Assembly: GCA_020746875.1 (NCBI GenBank)
Contig: JAGTJL010000041.1
Span: 83,763-147,762 of the forward strand
Direction: 5' to 3'
DNA length: 64,000 bases
DNA from: Rhexocercosporidium sp. MPI-PUGE-AT-0058
Lineage: Eukaryota > Ascomycota > Leotiomycetes > Helotiales
Positions within the stretch are counted from its first letter, which is position 1. Each line of letters begins with the position of its first letter. Position numbers and translations under genes: made by a program. Below the pieces are notes generated by a model that was given only the letters and a program-made list of their open reading frames with translations, was not told the DNA's origin and did not search any database. Below, one piece after another: positions 1 to 11,400 of this stretch.

Positions 1-1075
1 TTAGACTTCGTAATCGAATTACTACCTTTAAAGGATTTAATTATTAAAATTATTTACGATTCAATTTACGTAATAACGGACAAAATAATAAAATACGCGT
101 ATATAATATTAATATTAAGCACTTAAAACGCGCCGATAATAGCGTAAGTATTTCTTTAAATAATCTTCGCGAATCACAGAATATTAAACGAGGTTATCTT
201 AAATAAAGATAAGCTCTTTATTTTAAAGTTCTGAAAGATATTAATATTACTCTTAAAAATAAAATAAAAAATATTAATAATATTTTATTCTTAAACCGAC
301 GGCTAAATAAAACGAATTAACTAAATAATAAAGACTTATCTTCGATGTTATATAAACTATAAATAAGACGACTAAGTTTAATTACTTTTAACCGCTTAAT
401 TTGCATATAATAGCGCGGATTAAGATACTATTAGAATATTGCTGTTTTATGCGAATTACGAGTATAACCCGACGGCATATAATATACCGATTGTAGGTCA
501 AAGGACCGCGTATAAAGTTATATTATAAAAGGATAAGCTTAAGCAACTGCATAACGAATTATTAACGGATATTCTATTTATCGTATAAAAATTAACTATT
601 TATTATAATAAAAAGCGTAATATAAAACTAACGCTAAAAGAGAAAGATAAGATTTACTTACTTAAAAAGAATATCGCGATTAGGCGACTAAGTAATAAAT
701 TAGATTATAAAAAGTTAAAATTATTCAAAATTACGAAGGTTAAAAGATTAATTAATTATTAATTAATACTTCCGAAAACTATAAATATTTACTTAATATT
801 CTATATATCTCTCCTCGAACTAATACCGCTAAAAGCATTATTAGCCCTTATTATAAAAGTATAACTGGTAAACTCAAATGCTAAATATAATATTAAAACT
901 ATTTTAAATTATTAATATTTCCGCGGCGTTGCTAAGTACTTAATTAAGTAAAAAAGGTACTTATAATCTAAAAACACTTAAGAACTTAAGTTTAATTTCT
1001 ATTACTTTAAATAATTTTAAAAGTTTTATTTATAAAACTTAAATTTACTTAAAAAGCCGAATCCGTAAAATTAAA
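1..1075 (+). pseudogene. gypsy-1 integrase and chromodomain (RIP-degraded)
   Basis: Frame 1 from the first bases reads as a Ty3/gypsy integrase core. The opening LDFVIELLPLKD-like stretch, YDSIYVITDK, and FANHRILNEVILNKDKLF match the family pattern around the catalytic Asp residues and the conserved ANHG..E..SDRD block. Further on, about 865-1060, a chromodomain is readable: YNIKTIL, then YLIK*KRYL and ENT*E-like residues, which correspond to the usual Y.VE.IL / YLVKWKGY / NTWEP signature. Many codons are TAA where CAA or TGG is expected. The N-terminal part of pol is outside the window. Integrase would insert the element's DNA copy, and the chromodomain would target it to heterochromatin. 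Confidence 0.88.
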
Positions 1076-1084
1076 TAAAACTTA

Positions 1085-1560
1085 CTTAATTAAAAGAAAC
1101 TCGGCGGAGTCGACGGCGAATAGCGGAGTAAGCGGGTGAATAACAGAGGCCTTTTACTTTTCTCTTTTTATAATCTCTCGCGCTTTTACTTTTTTTAATT
1201 CGTTTATATTCTTAAGGCCGTAATAAAACATTTTTACCTTTTACTTTTTTAAGAACTTTTACTAATAAGCTAAGCGATTAAAGCGGCCCGCAGCTTTTTA
1301 TAAGGCCGCGGTTATTTCTTTTTAAGCCCGCAAGAACTTGTTACGCGCGGCCTTTTCGGCCTCGCGCGCTAAACGTTCTTTTACTTTTAATTTATCTTTT
1401 GCCTTTTTAAGAGCATCTTAACTTTTAATTAAAAGTATCTCGATATTATACTTTTTATTAATTTTAATATATTTTAAGTAATGACTCGACTTAAAAGATA
1501 TTATATACGTCTTATTATTTTAAATATAAAATATATAAAATATTATCTTAAAACCGTTTT
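1085..1560 (-). pseudogene. antisense ORF relic between pol and 3' LTR (gypsy-1)
   Basis: The minus strand here matches the better-preserved plus-strand relic at 18,700-19,166 in gypsy-2. It lies between the chromodomain and the 3' LTR and is antisense to pol. The conceptual product is basic, rich in Lys, Arg, Glu and Leu, and probably helical. I do not recognise a family with confidence. The copy here is more broken, but patches such as the one around 1330-1400, where Lys/Arg/Glu codons persist, are still shared. A role cannot be assigned. Confidence 0.5.
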
Positions 1561-1738
1561 TTTCGATTTTATAAAATAAAGCGAACTATTTTCTTTTTTT
1601 TTTTAAAAAAAATACTATATCTTTTTCTTTAATATATACTTATTTAATTATAATAAAAAAAAAATAACCGTAAGATATATATAATATTTCCTTAAGCTAT
1701 TTAAACGTAAAAACTACGCTAAACTAAAAAAGAAATAG

Positions 1739-2220
1739 TATTACAAACGCCCCGCGTCCTGTAATATTAGGCCCTAGGACAGCGTAATACTTAAAATTAT
1801 AAGCTCAAAAAGGTAAGAGTTTTAAAAGAAAATATATTAAAAGAGTATTACTTTTAAGAGTATCTTTTTAAGAGATTTTAATACTTAAGATTTTATAAGT
1901 TATATATTATATAAATATTATTATCGGTAAACGATTAAAAAGCAAATAAGCCCTTAAATTACGCGACTCCCTCACGTGACGACCGCCAGGACCGGCGGAC
2001 CGCCAGAGATTTAGCGGTCTCAGCGGTCCTAAAGAAAGCGAAGGTTTTATAAAGGATTAATACGTCTGCTATTAAATAAGAGCTTTGTGCTTAATAGAAA
2101 ATAATATTTTAATTATATTAATTATTATTTATTCTACCGTACGTAATACATTTACTTCTTGATTATTAAAATCAATACTACTTACCATATCTATACCAAG
2201 TAAATACACGGACCGTGATA
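1739..2220 (+). repeat. 3' LTR of gypsy-1 (482 bp)
   Basis: Begins TATTAC and ends GTGATA. Both ends are RIP-altered forms of TGTTAC...GTGACA. It aligns along its length, in inverse orientation, with the two 481-bp LTRs of gypsy-2 (18,027-18,507 and 24,453-24,933). The conserved GGACCGTG end block and the GC-rich block near 1745-1790 are shared by all three copies. Confidence 0.92.
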
Positions 2221-3110
2221 TAAGCTTTAGCTTAGGGTATAAGACCCAGCACGTAGACGTTATATGTCCCGTGACTTTGCACTTATTGTAATGCTTCTTA
2301 TTACCGCCTTTGCCGCCTTTAAACGTTTTATTAGCGTTAAGGTCGGCGTTAGCGCCTATGCGAGCTTCTTCCGAAATTAAGTCGTTAATTAGACTGTTAA
2401 TATTAATATTTTTAAAATCACTTAACATTTTCTTGTATTTACGAGACGAAAAAGCGTCAAAAGAGCTCGGCAAGCCTTTTAGTATTAGACTAGTTATTAT
2501 AGGCTTAAGAATCTCGTAGTCTAACTGCTTTAGGTATACAGCGCTTAATTGAATTACGCTAGTATATTCGTTTATACTCTTATAAAAGCAATAATTAAAA
2601 TCGACGATTCAATTTATATAGCGGCCGACTAGCTTAAGCGTTAATTGGCCGAAAGTAAATTAAATAACGTTTTATAATTTTTTAAGCGTATTTTTCTTTT
2701 TAAATCGCTCTTGATTTTCTAACGATATAATCGACTTTAGCGCCTCTAACGCTTTTTGGCTTTGCGTCTTAAAGTAGTCTAGCTTTTCGTAATATTTTAC
2801 GGCTAGCTCTTAAGAATAAAGGGCTAATACGGCTCTACCTCCTTCGGTACCCTTAGCGTAATATAAGAATTAGTCCGGAGGTAAAGCTTTGCCGAAAATA
2901 TAAGGCATATATTCGCTAATTTCTAAGAATAAATTAACGGGATTTATTTACTTAATATAATTAGACTTCCTTATTAATTTCTCTCCTTTAAAGACAGTAG
3001 CAACTATTTTAAGTTTATCTCGATTAAATTTAACTTTAATTCCTTTAGGTAATTTTATTACTTATAATAATTTATTAAACTATTCTAGTCTTAGACTTTA
3101 TTTAAGTCTT
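2221..3110 (-). pseudogene. copia-2 gag with CCHC zinc knuckle (truncated)
   Basis: The minus strand encodes a copia-type Gag capsid and nucleocapsid protein with few stops, all of them CAA/TGG to TAA type. A helical capsid part (about 2900-2470) contains TFGQLTLKLVGRY and LKGLPSSFDAF, motifs typical of the copia gag-polypeptide family. It is followed by a knuckle near 2225-2290, NKCKVTGHITSTCW, which fits C-x2-C-x4-H-x4-C with the first Cys mutated to Tyr. The downstream end is cut at 2220 by the gypsy-1 LTR. A 114-codon open frame (2129-2473) runs past the junction into the LTR and is not a real gene end. Gag would package the element RNA. Confidence 0.88.
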
Positions 3111-3836
3111 TATAACCTTATAATAAGGCTACCCTCCTTAATTTAATATGCCCTAAGTCAATATAAAATCGATATTTAAGGTAAAAAGTCTTGCTAAGGA
3201 CTTATATATTACCTTACCAAGGGTTTCGCTTAATTAGTATTATAATAGGGTTCCCAGCGGTCTGCTTAGGCTCTTATTACAACGCTAGCGCCACTATTAG
3301 CTCAATTTTCTTTCACAAAAAGTAAATAAGCTTAATTAGCTATAACCCTCTCCGAGGATAGCTTTTTATATAATTAATAAAGCCTAAAAATTACTGTAAT
3401 TTATATTAAATTAATAACGATTCGGACAGCCACTCCTTAATACAGCCACGCTAACACGCTACTTATAGCCACTACTAGCGCCGTTTAAGTATAAGCACTT
3501 AAGAATAAGAAGTTTATTATAAGACTTAAAACCGCAATTTAAGTAGCTACGTACGCTTATAACGTTTAAGGACCGCTAGGTTATGATTTCCTTAGGGTTT
3601 AGTCTTAAAGTTAAAGTCCTCGGGTCCGTAATACGTCCTAATCGGGTTAATAAGGGCTTAAAGGGGTTTAGCTTACTTTAGTTAAGAGAAGCTAGTATGG
3701 CATTATCAATAAGCGTTTAAACGGAAGCAGCCGAAGCGGTATTAGCCGAGAAAGCTCGGCTAGTCGTCTCGATCGGGAAGTTGTGTCGGTTGACTAATAT
3801 TATTGGCCGCCTTAGCGAATTGCCGAATTGCTATTA

Positions 3837-4155
3837 TATGAGAATAAGCGAGCTAATCAGAATAAGGAAGCGCAATAGGTAAGGACACGTAATCAAAAAG
3901 AGAGAATTACTTTACTTATTTATTTACTTACTTAAAGAGTTAAAAGAGCTCTTCGGTAGTTATATATAAAATAATAGCTTTTTTAAAAGCTTTTACGACT
4001 ACGTAACTGATTACGTAGCTTATACGAGTTACGTAATTAAATACAAGCGTAATTTCCCGGAATATAAAGGTAATTTCCGGGCCGCGTAAGCAGTGGAAAC
4101 CCCTTCGGCTATTTTAGGGTAGAATCGGCACGAGTTACCGAAGTGAAATCCAACA
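3837..4155 (-). repeat. 5' LTR of copia-2 (319 bp)
   Basis: On the minus strand it starts TGTTGGATTTC, the copia-style TGTTGG start, and ends CTCATA, a RIP form of CTCACA. The same LTR family occurs on the plus strand as a solo copy at 26,353-26,637 and as a fragment at 14,819-14,948. This copy carries an internal duplication of about 22 bp near 4051-4080, which accounts for most of its extra length over the solo copy. Confidence 0.88.
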
Positions 4156-7100
4156 AAAGCTTAATTAATTATTAAATTTCGACATTTTTAAATATAAACG
4201 TTAATATAATAACGTAAATTATACTTAAGTCTTTTTCGTTTCTTTATATTAATTTTTAATTAAGCTAGAAAGTCTTTAGAAAATCCTTTAAGTATTTGCG
4301 GTTACTTAATAATTATAATAATTTCGTAATTAATTCTTTAATAATTATTATATAAACGCTTCGATTCGGTTTGATTACTTTATTATTAACTCGAGTCTTT
4401 CGACTTTTATTAATTACTTAGTCTTTATTCTTTTCCTTTTAAGAGGTTTAAATAAGCCGGAATTTAACTTAATTAAAGCCGGAAATAATAAACGTAAAGT
4501 TAACTTTTTGTCTTCTTTTAATTTTAATAATTATAAATACTTTTTATATTTAATTACTTAAGTAAAGCTTTTAATTACTTAAAGTTAATACTTTTTTTTA
4601 AATGCTTCCCGACGCTTAAGACCGCGCTTTTGGTCGTATAGCTTTTTAAAATAAATTATAATTTATAATATCGATTTCCGCTTAAGGCTTATATTATTTT
4701 AAAAGTTTAATATATTACGTAAAATACTTTTCTTAATTGTATTCTTAAATACTAATTGTCTTAAAGTATCGGCTTATTTTAAAACTTAATTAAAGTGCTC
4801 GTAAATAAAAAGTTTAATACTTTTGTTTAATTAAATCACTTTTGAGTTCTTATTAACGAGCGACTAAATAAAGTTAAGAGCTATTAAATTAATTAAAAGT
4901 GGCGTATTTACTTTTATTAATTTAATTAAAAGAAAAGTAAATAGTTCTACTTTTAACTTAAAAGCTTAATTAAAGGTTTTAATACCTTCGAGCTCATAAG
5001 CTCGTCGACTTTTATAGCGCTTATTGCTTTACTTACTTATTCTCTATTTAAAGTAATAAACGGTGTTTTTAATTTTAATATATTAAATGCGCTTAGTCGG
5101 TTAATTATAATAAAATTAACGTCTTAATTTCCTTTTTCTTCTTTTAATATTTCCGTAAAATCTTATAATATTAAGCGCGACTAGCCGATCGCTTTTTTTA
5201 TATTTAAAGAGTTTAAATAAAAGAGAGTTTCGTTAAAAGTAATATTCTAAGTTATTATTATATTATATAATTAAAACATTTAAACTTTATAAATATTAAA
5301 TAAGACGTATTTAATTAAGTAATTAAGATGCGCTTATAAGTTGACTTTAAAAGCTTTCTTTTAACGGAGAGCTTTTCGGTCTTTAATTATAAAGTAGGCT
5401 TTATAATTATACGTATATAAGTTGCTTTAATTAGGCTGTAAATCGATTATTAGCTTTAGCGTAAACTTAAGGTCATAATACCGAAAATATTATTTAAATT
5501 AAGCTTAAAATACTTTATTAAGACTCTTAAAGCCTTTACGAGCAAATAGACTTATATTATAAAGAATAATTATTGCTATTATTAATTCCGTTTAAAGCTC
5601 CCGGAGTAAATTAGCGGAAAGGCGTATCTTAATTAATTTATTGATTATTTCTTTACTTACGCGCTTAGCTCCTCTATTAAGTTAGTATATATGTAAGAGG
5701 GTAGATTTAATATTAATATTACTTTTTTTATATTACTTTTTATATTTAATTAATTTATTAATTTTTATAATTAAAGTATTATTATCTTAGCGTATTTTGT
5801 AAACCGAGAGCCCGAATTAACGTCTCGTTTACGCTTTAAACGGTTTAAGAGCATTTAAGACGGCGATTAACTCTTTGGTTTTTAAAAGCCGCTTATGGAA
5901 TTTCTTATTATATTTGTTTTTAATTAATAAAAGCTAGTTATTTTTATTAAAGCTTATTAAAAAATCGAATAAATCTTAAGAAATATAATAAAATAGACGA
6001 GTAATTACTCTTTTTAATTAACGACCACTTATTACTTATTATATAATAATTACCGCATAATGCTCGCATTTTAACCGAGTTAAGCTTTAAATCTCGACGT
6101 TACGCGTATTTTTTATTAAGTTTTTTAAAGCTTCTTTTCTAAGGTAACTTACGCGTAAATACCATAAGTAAGCTTCGTCTACTCGTAATTTTAAATATTA
6201 TCTGCTCGATTAAAAGCTTTAGCGGATGCTCTTTTTTAACGTTAAAAATATTAAAAAGTTATAATTTAGGCGAATTAAAATACAGCGAGTAATTAAAGAA
6301 ATCGAAAAGTAATTAAAAAGCTTATATTTAAAGAAAGCTAAGTTAAATTATCGCTATAATTACTTTAAAATTAAACTATTTTTAGCTGTTCCCGTGCGTA
6401 AAATATAATTTAAATTATTATATTAAACTCTTATTTACAAAAGACGAGCTTCTGAAATAATATTAATATTAAAGCTTTTAATAATTACAACGTTCGAGAA
6501 GGTTAAATCGCTTATATTCGGTCCGTTAAAGCCGTGGAGAGCACTTTTAAAGACTTAAGTACCGCGCCTTTTAATTATTAAGCTTAACGTTCCGGCCTTA
6601 ACGTTATTATTTATAATAAATTTAATAAAGCTTTTAAGAATAAGGAGAGCTTTTAAATTTATTAAATAAGTAATAGCTCCGTTATTAAGTAAGGTATTTT
6701 TTACGAGCGGATAGTAATTTATATTTATAATAATATATACCCCCGTAATAGCGAGAACTTTATCGAGAAATTTAAGGCTTATAAAGTAAGTCTAAACGTT
6801 TTTAAAGTATTTTACTTTATTAAAGTAATTAATTTTAAAGTTATAAAAATTATTAATATTTAAATAAAAAAGGAATTACTAAAAAATAATCTAAAAGCTA
6901 ATTACGTTATTAATAATATATTCTTATTAAGTTTAATAATTTCTCGGGGGAAGTTAAAGAAGTCGCTTTTTAATTAAAGTCGAGTCTTTTTAATTTCTTT
7001 TATTAATAATAAGTTCTTAAGGTTACTCGCTGTCGAGCCGTCGTAATAATGCCGAAGTCTATAATAATTATATAAGCTTATTATCTTTTATTATTTAAAG

Positions 7101-8475
7101 GCTATAAGTAATTCCTTATTAAGAGTAAATAATTAATTAATATAATTAAGTAAAAAATATTAATTTATTATTTCGAGAGTATTATCTTTTAATAATTTAA
7201 AGTGCCGTTCGCGCGCCTATTCCGGTGCGAGCTTCTCTTACACCGCCTTAATAAAGTCAAATATTATTAGTAGTCTTTTAACGTTTAATAAGTCGTATAA
7301 AAGAGTATTTTAATAAGCAGCTTTTTATTTTTAAAACTATTCCTTAAGATTAACTCGCTCTGCCTTAATAGTAGCGAGCTTCTTCTTATAAGTAAACTAT
7401 ATTAGCGTGTAAATACTTATTTCCGAAAAGGCGTAATTTCTCGTAAGGATTTAAAGAAGTAATTAAAAAGTCTATGACTTTAATTAAGGGTTTCCGTTTA
7501 TTATTTCAGTTAATTACTTCTTTTTTATATAAGCTTACTCGTTTTTGTATTTTTTAATTACTTCTTCATAAATAAAAGGATTAATTATTTCTTAAATCTA
7601 CTTATAAGCTGCCTTATAAGCTCGAGCCTTTTCCGTTTATTATACGAGCTTCCTTACGTATTTCCTTATAAAAATAATATATATTAAAGTTATATTCTTA
7701 ATTATAGCTTTTATAGGCTAAGCTTAAGGCCTTTCTTTATAAAGTCGCCAGTATTTTCGTCTTACTTTACTTAAGCTTAGAAGTTATATTTAATAGCTTT
7801 TTATTTTATTATATTCTTTAATTATTTAGCGATAAAGGTTTCGGTTCGGCGTCGAAAAGGTTAAAAGTAATTAATAACGTAAGATTTATTAAATTTTATA
7901 TTTTATAAAAGATATAAAAAGACTTAAATGCTTAATATTAAGAAGTTTAAATGCGCTTATTATAATTAAAAGAAGTTCAATTATTTAAAAAAAAAAGCTA
8001 AAATTAAGTCTATTATAATAAAGGAATTGCTTTTGTAAGCTCCGAGTATTTAATAAAACAAAAGAATTAAATAAGTATCGAGTCTAATTACTTAACTTTT
8101 ATATTTATTTAAAATAAAATAAAAGAGTTAATAAAAAACAGCGGTATAAATTATATTTTATAATAAGGTAGGAAACTTTATAACGTATATAAATACTTTT
8201 ACTTATAAACTTGCCTTATAGGCTTTATTTAAATTAATAGCGTATAAAGAATAGAATATTAACTTAATAGCTTCGTTAATAAAATTTATAACTATAATAT
8301 AAAAGTAAATTAAAGTATTATAAATAGTTATAATTAAATTAAAGTAATTAATTGTTATCTTAAAGCTTTAAGAATTAAGAGAAAACAATTATTCTTTTAA
8401 AGGCGGTCTATAATAGCAGAACTTAATTAGGTCACGTATAATACTAAGAGAGTAGCTGCCCGTGCCTATACGACA
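4156..8475 (-). mobile_element. copia-1 unit A (gag-PR-INT part)
   Basis: About 4.3 kb that aligns as a direct repeat with 10,362-14,818, with differences mostly C/T or G/A. On the minus strand it starts TGTCGTATAGG at 8475, directly after a purine-rich stretch at 8476-8500 that could be the polypurine tract of unit B. It ends at 4156 where copia-2 is inserted. The reverse transcriptase part of unit A is therefore absent from the window. The LTR start is probable, but I could not place its inner end or a primer-binding site. One unit measures 6,343 bp. Confidence 0.78.
4160..8300 (-). pseudogene. copia-1 unit A gag-protease-integrase (RIP-degraded)
   Basis: Reading down from 8300, the minus strand gives a gag-like region. 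LLYDLLNVKRLL and FDFIKAV*EKLAPE near 7190-7320 are readable. A copia aspartic protease follows near 6560-6700, with TLLNNGAITYLI corresponding to the LLDSGA catalytic motif, then a GRGT-like strand (KRRGT) and the DLTFSNVVI block. Sequence from about 6400 to 4160 should hold integrase by position, but I could not confirm its catalytic residues. Stops are pervasive. The protease would cut the Gag-Pol polyprotein in the particle. Confidence 0.7.
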
Positions 8476-11400
8476 ACTACTCTTTTATTTTTTAAGACTT
8501 AAGAATCTTTTATTTTTCAAGTATCCCTTTATATTTTAAAAACTAAAGCTTACGTTTGCTTTTAAATTAAAGAATCGTTAAAAGTAATTAACTTTTTAAA
8601 ATATAATAATTTATATTCTTAAGCTTAATTAATTTTTAATAAAATAAAATTATAAATAAAAATTTATAAAAGAATATATAATAATATAAATAAAGCTCTT
8701 TAATTAAAAGGTAAACTTATTATATAATTACTTTAAGAATAAATAAAAAGTAAAGAATATATATAAAAACTGCTTTAAAGTGAGTCTCTTAAAAGAGTTG
8801 CTTTAATTAAACACAAATATTTACTAAGTTAATAAAAGTAATAAATGCTTTAAATTTCTACTAAAAAAGGTTTTTAATAAATCCATTAGCTGGCATATAA
8901 TTTATAAAAAGATATTCTATTATAAAATACCCTTTTAAAACTCTTAACGTAACTATATATTTTAAATATTAATGTGGCGTAACGTAATAAAAATACGCTA
9001 ATTATTATAGAAAATTGTCCAAACTATTCTTATATTAAGGCGTAATTCTTAAAAAAATCGCTAAAGTGTTATAAGTTCCTTGCCGGTGCACTTAATTTTA
9101 AAAAACTTTACTTATATTATAAACGTAATAATTATATTTTATAAAACTACTTTTTAAAAAATTAAACTTCTTAAAAATATAAAAATATATTTATTAAAAA
9201 ATCGCCTTATCTTAATATAATTTATAAAAGAAGCATTTAATATTATTATAAAGTAAGAGTCGCGCAACTTATAGCTATAAGTAATTATTAAGAAACAAGT
9301 GCTAAAAAAGTAATGAATTATTTAATTAATTACATTTAAGTGCTCTCGAAAAAGATTAATTAAAAAATGAAAAAGCCTTAAAATAATAAAAGCAACGTTT
9401 ATATATAATATAATTATAATATAAAATATTAATTTAACCTTTTTTTAAAATTCCTTAATTTAAGCTAAAATAGCTTATTCTTAATTCTTTAATAGCTTGA
9501 CTTAAGGTAATAATATACTTAAGTAATTTTTATTTATTAACTTAAATCGAAGAGTAACCTTTTAAATATAAGTGTCGTATATTAAAGAAATAGTCTTCGC
9601 TAATTAATCTTTAATAATATAAAAGCTTAAGAACTACTCCGTTTACTCTCCTTCGGTAAGCTTATATATTATATTTAAGCCGTTAATAATTAATTTAGCG
9701 TCTTTAAAAGCCGAAGTATAGTAAAACACTTAAATATTATCGACATAAAATATTATAAACACCGTGCGTTATTTGTTTATAAATATATAAGGCTCCTCTT
9801 TATAAGCGATTAACCTTAAAGTTGTTAAAGTATAAGTGAAGTCATTATATTATAACGCTGGTAAGTCCTTAAGTCCGTAAAATGCGTAATTAACTTTTAT
9901 TATTATTTCGTCTTATTTAAAATAGTTTAATAGATAATAACGTACGCAAGCACTTGTCTTATTTCGTTTAACGTTAATAAAGGCATTTATTATATTAAAT
10001 TAAATTATTTTTAAATTAAATTAAGTTATAATAACTATAGCGATTTTAAAAGAGCAAGTAGTTGAAGTGGCTATATATATTAATAAAATTAACGTTTTAA
10101 GCTATAAGTCTCTTTTTATAACGACTCGAGAACGATAGCGGGTTAAATACCTTAATAAATCGACTTTGGCGTAAAATTTTCATTTTAAGAGAATTAGTTG
10201 CTCGGTAGTAAAGGTGTGTTTAACGACTCTTTAATAATTACGCGACTTAAGGTTAGTAATTTCTTTAATAACGTCGACTCAGAAGTGCTCTCTTAATAAG
10301 TAATGCCTAAAGTCTTTTTAATTTAATAAGTCCTTAGGCATTTGTGATTAATAAATCCGTAAGAGCTTAATTAATTATTAAATTTCGATATTTTTAAATA
10401 TAAACGTTAATATAATAGCGTGAATCACGCTTAAGTCTTTTTTATCTTTTTATATTACTTTTTAATTAAGTCAAAAAGTTCTTAAAAAATCCTTTAAGTG
10501 TTCGCGGTTACTTAATAATTATAATAATTTTATAATTAACTCTTTAATAATTATTATATAAATGCTTCAATTCGGTTTCGTTACTTTATTATTAACTCGA
10601 GTCTTTTAATTTTTATTAATTACTTAGTCTTTTATTCTTTTTTTTTAAGAAGTTTAAGTAAGCCGGAATTTAATTTAATTAAAGCCGGAAGTAATAAGCG
10701 TAAACTTGACTTTTTATTTTCTTTTAATTTCAATAATTATAAATACTCCTTATACTTAATTACTTAAGGTAAAGCTTTTAATTACTTAAAGTTAATACTT
10801 TCTTTAAGTGCTTCTCGACGCTTAAGACCGCGCTCTTAATTATATAGCTTTTTAAAATAAATTTTAACTTATAATATCGACTTCCGCTTAAGGCCTATAT
10901 TACTTTAAAGGTTTAATATATTATATAAAACACTTCTTTTAATTACGCTTTTAAACGTTAATTATCTTAAAGTATTAACTCGTTTTAAGACTTAATTAAA
11001 GTATTTATAAATAAGAAGTTTAATACTCTTTTTTAATTAAATTACCCCTGAGTTCTTATTAACGAGCGGTTAAATAAAGTTAAAAGCTATTAAACTAATT
11101 AAAAGTAGCGTATTTACTTTTATTAATTTAATTAAAGGGAGAGTAAATGGCTTTACCTCCGAGCTTAAAAACTTAATTAAAAGTTTTAATACCTCCGAGT
11201 TTATAAGCTTATCGACTTTTATAGCGCTTATTACTTCACTTAATTATTCTCCGTTTAAAGTAATAGACGGTGTTTTTAATTTTAATATATTAAATGCGTT
11301 CAGTCGGTTAATTATAATAAAACCAAAACCAACGTTTTAATCTCCTTTTTTTTCTTTTAATATTTCCGTAAAATCTTTTAATATTAAGCGCGGCTAGGCG

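Larger units (their letters stand above)
1..2220 (+). mobile_element. 3' part of Ty3/gypsy chromovirus gypsy-1
   Basis: This is the downstream part of an LTR retrotransposon on the plus strand: integrase, chromodomain, an antisense ORF relic and the 3' LTR. The rest lies beyond the left window edge. It is an inverted copy of the 3' part of gypsy-2 (18,027 to about 20,260), and the two can be matched over nearly their whole length. The LTR ends at 2220, where the sequence changes abruptly to copia gag, so gypsy-1 inserted into copia-2. The 5 bp after the LTR are taagc; the matching duplication would be outside the window. RIP-type stops are dense, so the element is dead. Confidence 0.9.
2221..4155 (-). 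mobile_element. 5' part of Ty1/copia element copia-2
   Basis: Reading on the minus strand: 5' LTR (4155 to 3837), an untranslated leader of about 700 bp (3836 to about 3111) in which I see no gene, then gag running down to 2221, where gypsy-1 interrupts it. The rest would continue beyond the left window edge. The LTR abuts copia-1 unit A at 4156, so copia-2 inserted into that older element. This segment is less RIP-altered than its neighbours, since gag retains long open stretches. Confidence 0.85.
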